The notes beneath the pieces were generated by a model, which saw nothing but the letters and a program-made list of their open reading frames with translations, was not told where the DNA came from and did no database searches. A stretch of 64,000 nucleotides of DNA from Leptospira congkakensis (GTDB lineage Bacteria > Spirochaetota > Leptospiria > Leptospirales > Leptospiraceae): NCBI RefSeq assembly GCF_004770265.1, contig NZ_RQGQ01000011.1:1-64000 (forward strand), given 5' to 3'. Of the stretch, positions 48,083 to 58,793 are shown piece by piece; the stretch's first letter is position 1, and every line of letters begins with the position of its first letter. Made by a program: the position numbers and the translations under genes.

Positions 48083-48513
48083 AAAAGATCCGAAGGGACT
48101 GTAATGGAGTTCAAATTAACCGAATCTATCCTGGAATGATAGGGTTCGATGGGGTCCAGGTATAGAAAAACGCTTCCCCCTTTAGAAAGCAAGTAATGTT
48201 CGATATGTTCTTCGGTGATGATTTCCGAGTCCGCTGTATACAAAATCGGGTTATCTTCCGGCCCTAAATGGACATGGAATTCTTGGTTTGTGAGAAAATC
48301 GGATATGTTGAGGTAACCCGACCCGAAATAAAGCCCGGATTGGAAGTAGTATTTATAGTAAACTTTGACTTCAGGGAGGATGAGATTGGGGCGAATGTAT
48401 CCAAGTTCGATCCGCTCAATGGTTCCAACAGTTCGAATTTTCCGAAGTTGGAACCAGATTTTGCGGATGAAAAAATAAGAAAATAGAAAGACGAGAGGAA
48501 TGAGGATAGCCAT
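48079..48513 (-). CDS. Hypothetical membrane-anchored protein (DUF3592-like)
   Basis: A 144-residue protein with one N-terminal membrane helix (AILIPLVFLFSYFFI) and a soluble beta-rich part (VGTIERIELGYIRPNL, VKVYYKYYFQSGLYFGSGYL). The layout resembles DUF3592-type proteins, but the match is weak. It lies between clpC and the TPR gene, overlapping the latter by four bases. Confidence 0.65.
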   Translation of the reverse strand: MAILIPLVFLFSYFFIRKIWFQLRKIRTVGTIERIELGYIRPNLILPEVKVYYKYYFQSGLYFGSGYLNISDFLTNQEFHVHLGPEDNPILYTADSEIITEEHIEHYLLSKGGSVFLYLDPIEPYHSRIDSVNLNSITVPSDLL

Positions 48514-48539
48514 TTCCGATCGCCTTTCCGAAAGGCTCT

Positions 48540-51092
48540 CTAAACGAGAGCCAAATCTTTTTCCTCAGTGCTAGGGGAAGAACCGTCGTCATTTTTAGGA
48601 GGTTCTTTGTATTCAGTCCAAGGAGTTTCTGAATACACAAGTTTTCCTTCCGCAAAATCAACGTCGATCTTTGTAGGGTTATCATAAACACCTTTCAAAG
48701 ACTGCACCGCCATATAGTCTTCCAATTCTCTTTGGAATACACGTCTGAGAGGACGAGCTCCGTAGTTTTGGTCGTATCCAATGGTTGCAAAATGTTCCTT
48801 TGCTGCAAGAGAAAGATCCACCAGCACTTTTTTCTCAGTCAAACGTTTGTTAAAGTCTTTTAACATAATATCCACAATGTTTACGATCTCTTCTTTTTTG
48901 AGAGGAGCAAAGTAAACTACCTCATCCACGCGGTTGAGGAATTCTGGGTTAAAATGTTTTTTCAACTGTTCACGAGCTTGTTCTGCTTTATAAGATTCTC
49001 TTTCTTCTGCGAAATCTTCAAAACCCAATCGTCCACCTTTCGAAATTTCTTTCGCAGCAATGTTCGATGTCATGATGATGATGGTATCGCGGAAGTTTAC
49101 CTTACGACCTTTCGTATCAGTTAAGTTCCCTTCTTCCATAATTTGAAGTAGGATATTAAAAAGATCATGGTGAGCCTTTTCGATTTCGTCGAGTAAAACC
49201 AAACTATAAGGTTTTCTTCTGACAAACTCAGTGAGTTGACCACCATCATCATATCCTACGTAACCTGGAGGAGCTCCAATGAGTCGTGAAACTGCATGTG
49301 GTTCCATGTATTCCGACATATCAATACGGAGCATATTGTCTTCTGACCCAAATAGTTGTTCCGCGAGTGCTTTTGCAAGTTCTGTTTTTCCCACACCCGT
49401 TGGCCCAAGGAATATAAACGATCCTGTAGGACGTTTTTCGCTCTTGAGACCAGTGCGAGATCTTCTCACAGCTCGTGCTACTTTTTCGATGGCTTCTGTT
49501 TGACCAACAATTCTGGTTTTAATGTCACCTTCCAAATTGAGAAGTTTCGCGTTTTCCGTTTGTTCCATTTTTTTCAATGGAATTCCAGTCCAGAGACTTA
49601 CGACGGAAAGGATATCTTCTTCTTCAATGGAAACTGCATAACCTTCCATACGTTCTTGCCATTGTTTGGTTTTCTCTTCCAATTGGCCTTTTTTACGATT
49701 CACTTCATCACGAACCGCAGCTGCCTTTTCATACTCTTGGCTACGAACTAAATCTTCTTTTTTAACAGAAAGACCTTTGATTTCTTCTTCAATTTCTTTG
49801 ATTTCGTTAGGACGTTGGCAATTAGCAAGACGAGCCTTTGCACCCGCTTCATCAATGATATCAATGGCTTTGTCTGGTAAAAAACGATCATTGATATAAC
49901 GGTGAGATAACTTAACCGCTTGTTCGATCGCTTTTTCCGAATAACGAACCTTATGGTGTGCTTCGTATGCTTTTTTCAAACCATCTAGAATGAGAACTGC
50001 ATCATCTACAGAAGGTTCAAGAACCTTCACCATTTGGAATCGTCTTTCCAAAGCAGAATCTTTTTCGATGTACTTACGGTATTCGTTATTGGTTGTGGCA
50101 CCAATACATTGCAGTTCCCCGCGAGCAAGAGCTGGTTTTAAGATGTTTGCTGCATCCACTGCCCCTTCTGCCGCACCGGCTCCAATCAGAGTGTGTAACT
50201 CATCAATAAAGATAATGATGTTTTGAGAAGTAACGATTTCTTTCATGATTTTTTTCAATCGTTCTTCAAACTCACCACGGTATTTAGTTCCGGCAATGAG
50301 ACTTGCCAAATCAAGAGATAACACTCGTTTATCGAAAAGTAGATCTGGAACCAATTTTTCAATCACAGCTTGTGCAAGACCTTCAACAATCGCTGTTTTA
50401 CCAACACCTGATTCTCCCACGAGAACAGGGTTGTTTTTGGTTTTACGAGAAAGGATTTGGATGACCCTTTCAATTTCTTTGGAACGACCAATGACAGGAT
50501 CCAATTTTTTCTCGCGAGCGAGTTGGGTTAGATCCCTTGCAAACTCATCCAAAATTGGAGTTTTACTCTTTTCTTGCCTTGGAGCCGCTTGTTGTTGTGT
50601 TTGGCCTTGAGTTGCACCTTGTGTACCCGTAGTTCCACCCACAGCACCAGAAGGTGGTGCCCCAAGAAGACGTAAAATCTCAGATTTAATGACGTTATAA
50701 TTTACACTGAAAGAGGATAAAGATCCGCCTGCGATATTATTGTTATCGCGAAGTAGCGCCAAAAGAATGTGTTCTGTTCCCACATAGTTATGTTTGAGGC
50801 GTTTTGCTTCCTCTTTAGAAACTTCGATCATTTTTTGGTATTTGTCTTGTCCTTGGCTTACATCCAAAAGCAAGGCACCGGAACCCTCACGAGTTCTTTT
50901 TTCGACTTCTTTACGAAGTTCGTTCAAATTGATATTTAGATTCGTAAGAATCTTAATCGCGACAGAGTCCTCCTCCCGGAGAAGCCCAAGTAGAATATGC
51001 TCAGGACCGATAAAATCGGAACCCAAACGTTTTGCCTCATCTTGGGCGATTTCGTTGATGACTCTTTTTGCTCTTTTTGTGAATTCCAACAT
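48540..51092 (-). CDS. clpC: ClpC AAA+ unfoldase
   Basis: An 850-residue ClpC: two N-terminal Clp repeats (about 1-145), a Gly/Gln-rich linker, AAA+ domain 1 with Walker A GESGVGKT near residue 225, a middle domain with a UVR motif ([22 protein letters not shown] region), and AAA+ domain 2 with GPTGVGKT and DEIEKAH. It unfolds substrates for ClpP. In Firmicutes its N-domain receives arginine-phosphorylated proteins made by McsB; here a fused McsA-McsB-like gene lies directly upstream in the same operon, supporting a similar adaptor system. Confidence 0.96.
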   Translation of the reverse strand: MLEFTKRAKRVINEIAQDEAKRLGSDFIGPEHILLGLLREEDSVAIKILTNLNINLNELRKEVEKRTREGSGALLLDVSQGQDKYQKMIEVSKEEAKRLKHNYVGTEHILLALLRDNNNIAGGSLSSFSVNYNVIKSEILRLLGAPPSGAVGGTTGTQGATQGQTQQQAAPRQEKSKTPILDEFARDLTQLAREKKLDPVIGRSKEIERVIQILSRKTKNNPVLVGESGVGKTAIVEGLAQAVIEKLVPDLLFDKRVLSLDLASLIAGTKYRGEFEERLKKIMKEIVTSQNIIIFIDELHTLIGAGAAEGAVDAANILKPALARGELQCIGATTNNEYRKYIEKDSALERRFQMVKVLEPSVDDAVLILDGLKKAYEAHHKVRYSEKAIEQAVKLSHRYINDRFLPDKAIDIIDEAGAKARLANCQRPNEIKEIEEEIKGLSVKKEDLVRSQEYEKAAAVRDEVNRKKGQLEEKTKQWQERMEGYAVSIEEEDILSVVSLWTGIPLKKMEQTENAKLLNLEGDIKTRIVGQTEAIEKVARAVRRSRTGLKSEKRPTGSFIFLGPTGVGKTELAKALAEQLFGSEDNMLRIDMSEYMEPHAVSRLIGAPPGYVGYDDGGQLTEFVRRKPYSLVLLDEIEKAHHDLFNILLQIMEEGNLTDTKGRKVNFRDTIIIMTSNIAAKEISKGGRLGFEDFAEERESYKAEQAREQLKKHFNPEFLNRVDEVVYFAPLKKEEIVNIVDIMLKDFNKRLTEKKVLVDLSLAAKEHFATIGYDQNYGARPLRRVFQRELEDYMAVQSLKGVYDNPTKIDVDFAEGKLVYSETPWTEYKEPPKNDDGSSPSTEEKDLALV

Positions 51093-51153
51093 GCCGCACC
51101 CTGCCTTTATTAATTAGACGAACGTTCTTTGTTCCCATCATGACCGTACCGGT

Positions 51154-51933
51154 TTAATAGGAGCCTAGTAAACCAAGAATTTTGTAAAACTTACGTTTTT
51201 GAACCACTCTAGCGTTCTTCCACGAAATTTTTACGACTAGGACTCGGTCTTTTCCGATGTTCCTAAATCTATGATCGGAGGAAGGAGCAAATTCTATACC
51301 AAATTCAGACAATGTTTGTAAATTTGAAAAAAACTCATAAACGGCTTCTGGCGCCACTGCAACAAGAAGGGAATCCCTCCTCCCCGCTCCCAAATTGGTC
51401 GGACAGGAAGAAATAAACCCGAGCTCAGGGAGGTTTGCCCAAATCTCCTTCTGCAACAAAAACCGAAAAAGGCGAGTTTTGCTCTCAAAATAACTTGGAA
51501 AATTTCCACTCTTCCAGTCTTTACCAGAGAGGATTTTTTCAAAACGAAGATGGTCCTCTGATCCCAAATAAAAACCCATCATAGATTCCGGATTTTCATT
51601 TCGTGTTTCTATAGACAGAGACCCGTTTGGATAAAGAAAAGACTCCATTTTATTTTCAACTAACAGTTGTTTTGATTTCAATTCAGAAGGTTCGTAAAAA
51701 GGAAAAAGATTCGATTTTAGATTTCTTGTGATTCTTGTTCGTAAAGACAAAAGAGTTAAGGACTTCGTATTTTCTTTTACAAAGTTTTCTAAGGTTTGGA
51801 TTTGTTTTTCTGGAATTATTTTTGTGAAATTTGGTTTGGGATATTCAAAAACAGAAACACAGTGGACACAACCAAACTTACCGCTTTTACGAAACTGAGA
51901 TTCTTTGGTTCCGCAAAAACGGCAAAAGCGCAT
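51154..51933 (-). CDS. Fused McsA-like zinc finger and shortened McsB-like kinase domain
   Basis: A 259-residue protein. Residues 1-30 have a CxxC...CxxC zinc finger (Cys4, 7, 22, 25; FGCVHC) as in McsA. Residues of about 60-245 resemble the guanido-type arginine kinase McsB: RTRITRNLKSNLFPF at 65-79, SEDHLRFEKIL at 125-135 and SSCPTNLGAGRRDSLL at 175-190, but the domain is much shorter than McsB (about 350 residues alone) and the end is degenerate (KISWKN instead of ISN). It sits between lolD and clpC. Either a reduced kinase or a ClpC adaptor. Confidence 0.8.
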   Translation of the reverse strand: MRFCRFCGTKESQFRKSGKFGCVHCVSVFEYPKPNFTKIIPEKQIQTLENFVKENTKSLTLLSLRTRITRNLKSNLFPFYEPSELKSKQLLVENKMESFLYPNGSLSIETRNENPESMMGFYLGSEDHLRFEKILSGKDWKSGNFPSYFESKTRLFRFLLQKEIWANLPELGFISSCPTNLGAGRRDSLLVAVAPEAVYEFFSNLQTLSEFGIEFAPSSDHRFRNIGKDRVLVVKISWKNARVVQKRKFYKILGLLGSY

Positions 51934-51934
51934 T

Positions 51935-52630
51935 TTATGTAACGGGAGTTAGTTTTCCAGATACAATTCTGTTTCTTTTGTGAGCCATGGAAGCAAGTTC
52001 CAAGTCATGAGTCACAAGGATGAGAGAAAACTTAAATTCGTTTTGGAGTTCTTTGATAAGATCCATTAGGTGGCGCGAGTTATCACGATCCAAATTTCCA
52101 GTAGGTTCATCGGCCAAAATCAGCTGCCTTCTTCCGACGAGCGCGCGTGCCACACCGACTCTCGCACTTTCTCCACCAGAAAGTTGAGAAGGAAAACTTT
52201 CCGTTCTCTCTCCCAGTCCCACTTTTTGTAAAATTTCAGTAGCTCGTTGTTTTGCCAAACTAGGATTCATCCTTGCAATCAGAAGTGGCATCATTACGTT
52301 TTCTAAAGCAGTGAAGTCAGGTAACAAAAGGTGTTGTTGAAAAATAAAAGAAATTTTTTCGGCACGAAAACTTTCTCTTTGTTTTTCGTTTAGATTTTTA
52401 AGGCTCACACCACAAACATCCACCTCACCGTCGTCAAACGAATCCATAGCACCCAGGATATTGAGAAGTGTGGACTTCCCCACTCCCGAAGCTCCTTCCA
52501 CAGATACGATCTCACCAGGTAAAACTTCAAAATCAAGGCCGGAAATGATATGGTATCTGTTATCCACAACCTGGTAGTATTTTTCTAATTTGCGAACAGA
52601 AACAGTTGGTTGTACATTCATATTAGTCAT
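51935..52630 (-). CDS. lolD: Lipoprotein release ATPase LolD
   Basis: A 231-residue ATPase: Walker [10 protein letters not shown] near residue 46, signature [15 protein letters not shown], Walker [13 protein letters not shown], and VTHDLELA. This is the LolD pattern. It energises release of outer membrane lipoproteins from the inner membrane with LolC/E. It overlaps the lolC stop by eight bases and ends one base before the McsA-B fusion. With many lipoproteins in this window, the pathway is relevant. Confidence 0.9.
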   Translation of the reverse strand: MTNMNVQPTVSVRKLEKYYQVVDNRYHIISGLDFEVLPGEIVSVEGASGVGKSTLLNILGAMDSFDDGEVDVCGVSLKNLNEKQRESFRAEKISFIFQQHLLLPDFTALENVMMPLLIARMNPSLAKQRATEILQKVGLGERTESFPSQLSGGESARVGVARALVGRRQLILADEPTGNLDRDNSRHLMDLIKELQNEFKFSLILVTHDLELASMAHKRNRIVSGKLTPVT

Positions 52631-53975
52631 TTCGTATTGTATCCACAGGGTTTAAATTGGCTGCCATTCGTGCTGGAAAATATCCTGCAAGCCCAGAAAG
52701 GATGGTCGCTGCCGTTGTAACCATAAATATAAAGGATATATCAATATCCACAGGGATATGGTCGAAGTAATAAATGTCTTTGGGAACAAGTTCCACAGGA
52801 TCCCAATCACCTGGGTTGAGTAAACCTCCCACACCATTGATGATCTCAGAGATTGCATTGATGATGACTTCAAGTTGAGTCGCAATAAAAATTCCCGTCA
52901 TCCCACCAACGAGCGAAGACAGAATTCCTACGATCATTGCATTCAATGTAAAAATTAATAAAATATCATTGGAAGCAAGACCAAGTGCTTTCAGAGTTCC
53001 AATGGATCTACGTTTTGCACGAATGAGAGAGTGAACCGTTGCCACCATTCCAAGAGCCGCAAGAACGATAAAAAGAAAAACAATGATGGAGATAATTGTT
53101 TTTTCGAGTCTTAACGCTGCTAAAAAGTTTTCTTGTTCTTCGGCAATGGTTCTTACTGACCAAGAAGTATCATCTTGGATTTTCTGATTCCAATTGTCTT
53201 CGTTTAACCGAGATAAGATTCTATGTTTGGTCAATTTCAAATCGTCAAGGGAACGAACCTTGATAGCAACTTGGTTGACTGCCCCTTCCATTTTAAAAAA
53301 CTCTTGAGCTTGTGGTAGAGACAAAAACACAAACTTAGAATCATAATTATAATAACCTGTTTTGAAAAGGCCGACCAAACGAAAGGTTTGTACATTCACT
53401 TGAACCCCACGTTCTACGGTAAACCTTCCACCAGGAACGGCCATAGTGATTTCTCGACCAAGACCATAACCGTAAATGGCACTCATTTCTTTTCCTACCA
53501 CTACCAGTTTCTCGGTATTGATGGCTTGGATTTTATCACGATCGTATTGTAAAATCCTAGGAAAGTTGGGTAATCCATTTTCTACCAATTTTTCTACCGA
53601 ATCCACCGGAACGGCACGAATCATAATTGGATTAAAATTATTATTACTTTGAATGAGTCCATGACTCGTTATGTTTCCTTCCACAGAAACAAAAGACTCC
53701 GCAAGTTTTGGATCTGACATGAGGTGTTGGATCACCTTTTCATAATCGTAGATCGCTCCAGAACCATAAGAGTTCTCAATGGTGATATGAGGCCCCCCTT
53801 GCCAAAGAGATTCTTTTACTTGTTTTTGGAATCCGTTGAAAATGGAAAGGACTACTACTAGGAGTCCTACTCCCACCGCCATAACAATGAACGACAGTCT
53901 GGATTTGATGGAGAGGAAACCCAGCACTCTGGACCCTCGGATGTAACGGATTGTGATTAAAGAGACGATTCCCAT
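52623..53975 (-). CDS. lolC: Lipoprotein release permease LolC/LolE
   Basis: A 450-residue permease: N-terminal helix ([23 protein letters not shown], with the LolC/E opening motif), a periplasmic domain of about 50-285, and three C-terminal helices ending [21 protein letters not shown]. LolC versus LolE cannot be told. It begins the operon and is divergent from the gene at 54036. Confidence 0.9.
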   Translation of the reverse strand: MGIVSLITIRYIRGSRVLGFLSIKSRLSFIVMAVGVGLLVVVLSIFNGFQKQVKESLWQGGPHITIENSYGSGAIYDYEKVIQHLMSDPKLAESFVSVEGNITSHGLIQSNNNFNPIMIRAVPVDSVEKLVENGLPNFPRILQYDRDKIQAINTEKLVVVGKEMSAIYGYGLGREITMAVPGGRFTVERGVQVNVQTFRLVGLFKTGYYNYDSKFVFLSLPQAQEFFKMEGAVNQVAIKVRSLDDLKLTKHRILSRLNEDNWNQKIQDDTSWSVRTIAEEQENFLAALRLEKTIISIIVFLFIVLAALGMVATVHSLIRAKRRSIGTLKALGLASNDILLIFTLNAMIVGILSSLVGGMTGIFIATQLEVIINAISEIINGVGGLLNPGDWDPVELVPKDIYYFDHIPVDIDISFIFMVTTAATILSGLAGYFPARMAANLNPVDTIRND

Positions 53976-54035
53976 GATGACCTAATCTTTTTGACAGCTT
54001 TCTTCTAAAGATGGATACTGTCAAAAAAGAACCTT

Positions 54036-55022
54036 ATGCCTGAGACACCAAACTATTATTCTGTTAAAGTAAACCTTCGAGACGAAGCTAATATGGTTTA
54101 CACCATGATTACTGCTGTCATAGACCCGGTGGAGACAAAATCGGTGAAGTTTGAGGGAGTTTCATGCACAAGCCCACTGTCCCTTTTGCCTGTTCGCTCC
54201 ACTTTTCAGGATTTTTACAACCGGATGCAGAGGGTTATCTACAAAGGCGAACAACAAAAAAACATAACCAAATCCCTACAAGAGCTGATCAAAACCAAAT
54301 TTGGGTCAGAAAGTTTTTTAGAAGAGATCCTCCACTATATGGATCACAACCTAACAGATCGTTTGGACTTTGTTTTTAGCGAAATTCATAAAAGAACTTC
54401 AGGAAACTCTGAACCTAAAGTAGAAATCCATTTTGAACTCATTAATCCAAATGATATGTCAAAAACCACTGTCGATGAGGAAGAAATTGCAAAAAAAGAA
54501 GCACCTCCTCCCACACCAGTTCCGCAAGCATCCGGATTTTTGGTTCCAGCTGACAAACAAATTGTTCAATTCAAATTCCAACTTTCTCCGGTTAATGGAG
54601 TGCCTCTCGTCGAACTTAAAGCAGGTGATAATGTTTACATTCGTTTGGTTCCGGGAGACGCAATCACCGATTCGATTATTAACAATTTAGAACTTAAAGA
54701 AGAATCGGGTGCCATCAAACAAATTCCTGCAAAAATCGTAAACATCTCAAATAACAAAAATTTTTCGGAAGTTGTCATTAAAATCAATGAACAGGTTTAC
54801 GGAAAAATCATTGAGGAAGAAAACTCTGTAAAAATCAAAACCACCGATGCTCAACATGGAGCAGCAAATATCATTGGTTCGGTTGCCTCCCCAGCGGCTG
54901 CAGCCTCAAAAACCAAACAAAACCCACAACTTTCTGCCGATGAAAGTTTTCATTTGATGCCTTACATCATTATGTTAGTAGTCCTTGCCATTGGTATGAT
55001 GACTATTTTTGTGATTTTATAA
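54036..55022 (+). CDS. Hypothetical tail-anchored protein
   Basis: A 328-residue protein without N-terminal signal but with a single C-terminal membrane helix (LMPYIIMLVVLAIGMMTIFVIL), so it is probably tail-anchored with the body in the cytoplasm. There is a Pro-rich linker at about 155-165. Residues of about 175-270 are beta-rich (QIVQFKFQLSPVNGVPLVEL, PAKIVNISNNKNFSEVVIKI) and could be a PilZ-like or barrel fold; this is only a guess. The next gene starts five bases downstream. Confidence 0.7.
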   Translation: MPETPNYYSVKVNLRDEANMVYTMITAVIDPVETKSVKFEGVSCTSPLSLLPVRSTFQDFYNRMQRVIYKGEQQKNITKSLQELIKTKFGSESFLEEILHYMDHNLTDRLDFVFSEIHKRTSGNSEPKVEIHFELINPNDMSKTTVDEEEIAKKEAPPPTPVPQASGFLVPADKQIVQFKFQLSPVNGVPLVELKAGDNVYIRLVPGDAITDSIINNLELKEESGAIKQIPAKIVNISNNKNFSEVVIKINEQVYGKIIEEENSVKIKTTDAQHGAANIIGSVASPAAAASKTKQNPQLSADESFHLMPYIIMLVVLAIGMMTIFVIL

Positions 55023-55027
55023 TCTTT

Positions 55028-56047
55028 ATGGAAAAAATTAAAAAACTACTTCCGATCATTACTCCCATATTCATTGCACTGATCATCATTCATTCTTTGT
55101 TTGTTGATTATTCGGTACAATTTCCAGAATCCATTATTTCAGAAAACTCTGAGTCTTCCATGGAATCCATCAAACCAAAGGTCATATCCGAAAACGGAGT
55201 TTTAAATCGAATTTCTTATTTAGAATCTTTTCTGGTCGAATTGGAATCGATAGAACTCCCCATTGATACAGAACAAGAAGAAACTAAAGACAATATTCGC
55301 CGTGTTTTAGTAGGACAAAAACTTTTACTTGGATTATCTTTGTTCTATCTATTGTTAACCTTTTCTACTGCGGTTTCTTATGTTTTCCGAGTTTGGTTTC
55401 ACAAGGCTTTGGCAAATGTATTTTATCCTCTATCTATCTTCATTCTGATTCCAAAGATTTTTTTCCAAGTCAACCTAGCGACTCAAAATGAAATTTTAGC
55501 TTATTTCTATTTGGTAGTTTTAGTTTTTACTTTCCTAGCAAGTATTTTGTCCTACAGGTGGATTCTAAAAAACAAAGAATTGGCAGAGGGTTTCCAAGCC
55601 CTACAGTTTTCTTCCTCACTTGAAGAAGAAGGCAGATCTCCCAGTAATACAAAAACAGGCTCTATTTTTTCACCTGTCTTTCATGTGGCCATCATCATCT
55701 TAATTGGTATTCTAATTGGGAATTTAATCTATATCCCACTATTCCTCTTACAAAAACACTATGTAAGCGAATTTAGTTATTTTATCTTCTTTTTGATTGG
55801 GCTACTGTCTTTGTTTTATATATTCAACTACAAAAAAGTGGGTGGGGAACCTAACAGCAGCAATTGGAAGAATCTTGCAGTTAGTTTTGCTTATTTACAG
55901 TTTCGATTTTTAAGGAATAGTTTTTGGGCAGCATTTAGCACCATTGTGATTGTTCTTTTCGTAACGTTCCTATTCAGTTTATTATTATTTAATATTGATT
56001 TAATCCAAAACAATTTAGGATTATTCGGCAAAGCTACCGAATTCTAA
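55028..56047 (+). CDS. Hypothetical polytopic membrane protein
   Basis: A 339-residue protein with an N-terminal helix (IITPIFIALIIIHSLFV), a soluble segment of about 70 residues, then about seven membrane helices (LLGLSLFYLLLTFSTAVSYVF, VAIIILIGILIGNLIYIPLFLL). No family recognised. It is paired with the tail-anchored protein upstream and ends near a hairpin shared with the convergent gene. Confidence 0.7.
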   Translation: MEKIKKLLPIITPIFIALIIIHSLFVDYSVQFPESIISENSESSMESIKPKVISENGVLNRISYLESFLVELESIELPIDTEQEETKDNIRRVLVGQKLLLGLSLFYLLLTFSTAVSYVFRVWFHKALANVFYPLSIFILIPKIFFQVNLATQNEILAYFYLVVLVFTFLASILSYRWILKNKELAEGFQALQFSSSLEEEGRSPSNTKTGSIFSPVFHVAIIILIGILIGNLIYIPLFLLQKHYVSEFSYFIFFLIGLLSLFYIFNYKKVGGEPNSSNWKNLAVSFAYLQFRFLRNSFWAAFSTIVIVLFVTFLFSLLLFNIDLIQNNLGLFGKATEF

Positions 56048-56081
56048 ACTGTCTTCTAGGTTTTACTTCTAAGACTCACAA

Positions 56082-56101
56082 AGAGTGCCTAGTGGCACTC
56101 T
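56082..56101. terminator. Terminator hairpin overlapping the end of the YwqK-like gene
   Basis: AGAGTGCC and GGCACTCT form an eight-base-pair perfect stem with a TAGT loop. The plus strand continues GGATCTTTTCC. The hairpin includes the last codons and the stop of the minus-strand gene at 56089, so it probably ends plus-strand transcripts from 56047 and may also form in the minus-strand mRNA. Confidence 0.65.
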
Positions 56102-56835
56102 GGATCTTTTCCTTTCTGCACAAAACACCACAATTCACCATTAGGATAATAAGTAGTACGTTTGATCAATTCTCCTTCGGAAGAATATACTTCTGATGCT
56201 TCCTTCACCCCAGTCGGGTAATAATAGAACCATTCTCCGATTTTTTTATCGTTCTCATAACTTCCTTTTTCTTCCACCTTAGTGTCTGGGTAATAACGAA
56301 CCCAATCACCTGTGCGAAAGCCACCATCGTAGAATCCTTTTTCATTCAAACGACCATTACGAAAATACCGATGATAGGATCCTGTTTCATTTCCTAGTTC
56401 AGCAGTCTGAATCCATAATTGTTTTTTTCGATTTCCTGATTTATAATTTTGTTCGATATATGGTTTTCCATCGGAAAAATAAAACTTCCAAAGACCATCT
56501 CGATCTCCATTGATGAAATTACCTTCCATAATCGTGGTTCCAGTAATATAGTTTAGTTTTCTTCCATAACCATTAGGTTGTTCGAGTGAGTTTACAGTAA
56601 CTTCAGCAACCAAGTTTCCATTTTCATACCATTCCCGATAAAAACCATCGCCTGTCCTTTGGTAATGATTGGTTTTCTTTTCGAAAACTGCTTCTTTAGG
56701 AACAGAACTTGGTCTAGCAACAGTACCCTTACAAGGGCCGAAGACTATACCAGCTAACAATACGAAAACCAATAAGGATACAAAGATCCAAATCGAACTG
56801 TCTTTAATGTGTGTAGATGTGGATGTCATTTTCAT
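56089..56835 (-). CDS. YwqK/MORN-repeat-like exported protein
   Basis: A 248-residue protein with an N-terminal membrane helix (IWIFVSLLVFVLLAGIVFG) and a series of about seven MORN-like units (YREWYENGNLVAEV, MEGNFINGDRDGLWKFYFSDG, KGFYDGGFRTGDWVRYYPD, IGEWFYYYPTG). This pattern is annotated YwqK-family; the toxin-antitoxin label attached to that family is not supported here. Its start overlaps the mscS stop by 32 bases, with an in-frame ATG two codons later. Probably periplasmic and anchored. Confidence 0.8.
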   Translation of the reverse strand: MKMTSTSTHIKDSSIWIFVSLLVFVLLAGIVFGPCKGTVARPSSVPKEAVFEKKTNHYQRTGDGFYREWYENGNLVAEVTVNSLEQPNGYGRKLNYITGTTIMEGNFINGDRDGLWKFYFSDGKPYIEQNYKSGNRKKQLWIQTAELGNETGSYHRYFRNGRLNEKGFYDGGFRTGDWVRYYPDTKVEEKGSYENDKKIGEWFYYYPTGVKEASEVYSSEGELIKRTTYYPNGELWCFVQKGKDPECH

Positions 56836-57700
56836 TTTTAAATTTGGTTAGAATTTCTTTGGAAATAAGGATTCGATTCAATCGTTTTGACCTAATAGGC
56901 GTTAAATACCTTAAACACATCAGGATGGTTCCTTCTGGTTCTAAGGAAGTATACACAATGGGAGTGGTTTTGCCAAGTCGCACGAGATAGTTTTTTGACA
57001 TTTCGCGAATTTTTGATTCTACAAGTTCAGGAGCGAGGACAAGTTCTTCATGTAGGATTTGCGAACAAATTTTTTCTGCTTTTTCCCAATTGGAACTTAT
57101 ATCTAAATACACTTTAAACTCATCCCAAACAAAATCCATAGTTTCCGAAACAATAAAGAAACGATGTAAAACAATATTATAATTGGGAAAATGAATGAGC
57201 CTGTTTGTAGATTGTTCAAATCTTGGATCCGATGCAATTTCAAGTAAGGTAAACTTAAAAAATCCGATGTTCACAACATCACCTTTGATGTTATCGAGTT
57301 CGATCCGATCCCCTACCTTAAATCCATTGCCTCCCATGATCATAAACCACCCAACCATGTTTAACCAAACTTCTTTGAGCGAGATCACAATCCCCGCACC
57401 AGCAAGACCTAGGACAGTGGGTAATAATGATAAACTAGAAAAAACAATAGGAAGGTATGCAATTCCGAAAATCAAAAGGAAACCCATTCGGGCTACCTTT
57501 CTACGGTTGTATTCATGAACGGCATCAGGAGCTGGTTTGATTCTTTCAACAAGAATCATTGTGATTTTATAAGAGAAAACAGCAAACACAACCATGTAAC
57601 CGAACAGGATCATGGTTTCAGCAAAATCACGATTCGACCGTACGAGTAAGGTGAGTGGATTCAAATCCCAATAGAATTCTCTTAGGCTACTTCCACCCAT
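56804..57700 (-). CDS. MscS-family mechanosensitive channel
   Basis: A 298-residue protein with three to four membrane helices, then the MscS pore-lining/beta-domain pattern: LGLAGAGIVISLKEVWLNMVGWFMIMGGNGFKVGDRIELDNIKGDVVNIGFFKFTLLEI, shown here only by its parts (GAGIVISLKE, FKVGDRIEL, GDVVNIGFF). A C-terminal cytosolic alpha/beta part follows. It opens on membrane tension to release solutes, or serves signalling in larger relatives. It starts one base after the aroB stop. Confidence 0.9.
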   Translation of the reverse strand: MGGSSLREFYWDLNPLTLLVRSNRDFAETMILFGYMVVFAVFSYKITMILVERIKPAPDAVHEYNRRKVARMGFLLIFGIAYLPIVFSSLSLLPTVLGLAGAGIVISLKEVWLNMVGWFMIMGGNGFKVGDRIELDNIKGDVVNIGFFKFTLLEIASDPRFEQSTNRLIHFPNYNIVLHRFFIVSETMDFVWDEFKVYLDISSNWEKAEKICSQILHEELVLAPELVESKIREMSKNYLVRLGKTTPIVYTSLEPEGTILMCLRYLTPIRSKRLNRILISKEILTKFKNENDIHIYTH

Positions 57701-57701
57701 T

Positions 57702-58793
57702 CTAGAATTTCCCTTTTTGACGTTTTAGAATTTCGAGAATCATTTTACGTTCTACGGAAACACCAAACTTTGGTTTCCCAAAATCTTCGAGTAACACAAA
57801 CTTCAAAGAACTTCCTTCCTTCTTTTTATCATGTTCCATATGTTTGAGGACTAATTCAGGTTTTTCTTCTAATAAAGTGGGTAGTTCCAATTGATTCATT
57901 AGAGTGATTGCTTTTTTGAAATTAGATTCGGAAAATCCAGCTAACTCGCGAGATAATAATAAAGCTGTGACAAGGCCAATGGACACGGCCTCTCCATGAG
58001 AATATTTTTTATATTGAGTTAATGATTCGATCGCATGGCCTGTTGTATGACCTAAATTCAAAACGGCGCGTAATCCCGATTCTTTTTCATCTTGTGCTAC
58101 AATTCCTGATTTGACCCGAACAGATTCTTCAATCGCATAACGAAGGATTGCCGACTTTTCAGAATATTCGGAACGTTTTGAATTTGTTATTTTTTCCAAA
58201 AAACTTCCACCATCAAGGAATGCGTGTTTTGCGATCTCAGCAAGACCACAACTCCATTCTTTTTCCGGTAAAGTGGAAAGTGTAAAGAGTGGAGCAAAAA
58301 CAAATTCCGGTTGGTAAAAAGCTCCTACCATGTTTTTGCCAGAATCCACATTCACAGCGACCTTACCCCCTACCGAGGAATCCACACAAGCAAGGACTGT
58401 TGTAGGCACTTGAACAAACCGCACTCCTCTTTGGTAAGTAGCGGCAATGAATCCTGCGAAGTCTCCCACTACCCCTCCACCAAAAGCAATGATCACGGCC
58501 TTACGATCAGCATCAGTTTCAATGAGTTGGTTATAAACCTTCTTCACTCGATCAATGTGTTTATTTTTTTCACCTGGCTTTAAATAGATAAAGGAAAACG
58601 GAACTTTTAGGGTTTTTAGTTCTTTAGAAATATATTTTTCATAGATCCCTGCAATTTCGCGGCTGGTGAGGACATATACTTTGGATACCTTGGGAAGTGA
58701 ATTTATTTTTTCACCTAGGCCTTGGAAGTCTTCGTGTAATTCTATCGGGTATCGAAAACCCTCGCCGATAATTTCACGCTCTGACAACTTCAT
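57702..58793 (-). CDS. aroB: 3-dehydroquinate synthase
   Basis: A 363-residue AroB: AFGGGVVGDFAGFIAATYQRGV near residue 105 (NAD-binding), VQVPTTVLACVDSSVGGKVAVN, GKNMVGAFYQPEFV, and metal-binding Glu/His in GLAEIAKHAFL and LGHTTGHAIES with HGEAVSIGL. It converts DAHP to dehydroquinate in the shikimate pathway. Its ATG overlaps the nudix stop (ATGA), and mscS follows at once. Confidence 0.96.
   Translation of the reverse strand: MKLSEREIIGEGFRYPIELHEDFQGLGEKINSLPKVSKVYVLTSREIAGIYEKYISKELKTLKVPFSFIYLKPGEKNKHIDRVKKVYNQLIETDADRKAVIIAFGGGVVGDFAGFIAATYQRGVRFVQVPTTVLACVDSSVGGKVAVNVDSGKNMVGAFYQPEFVFAPLFTLSTLPEKEWSCGLAEIAKHAFLDGGSFLEKITNSKRSEYSEKSAILRYAIEESVRVKSGIVAQDEKESGLRAVLNLGHTTGHAIESLTQYKKYSHGEAVSIGLVTALLLSRELAGFSESNFKKAITLMNQLELPTLLEEKPELVLKHMEHDKKKEGSSLKFVLLEDFGKPKFGVSVERKMILEILKRQKGKF

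Noticed and set aside
56089..56835. Toxin-antitoxin system suggested by the YwqK family name
   Set aside because: No toxin gene lies beside it; the partner gene is an MscS channel, and the protein is simply a MORN-like repeat protein with a membrane anchor.
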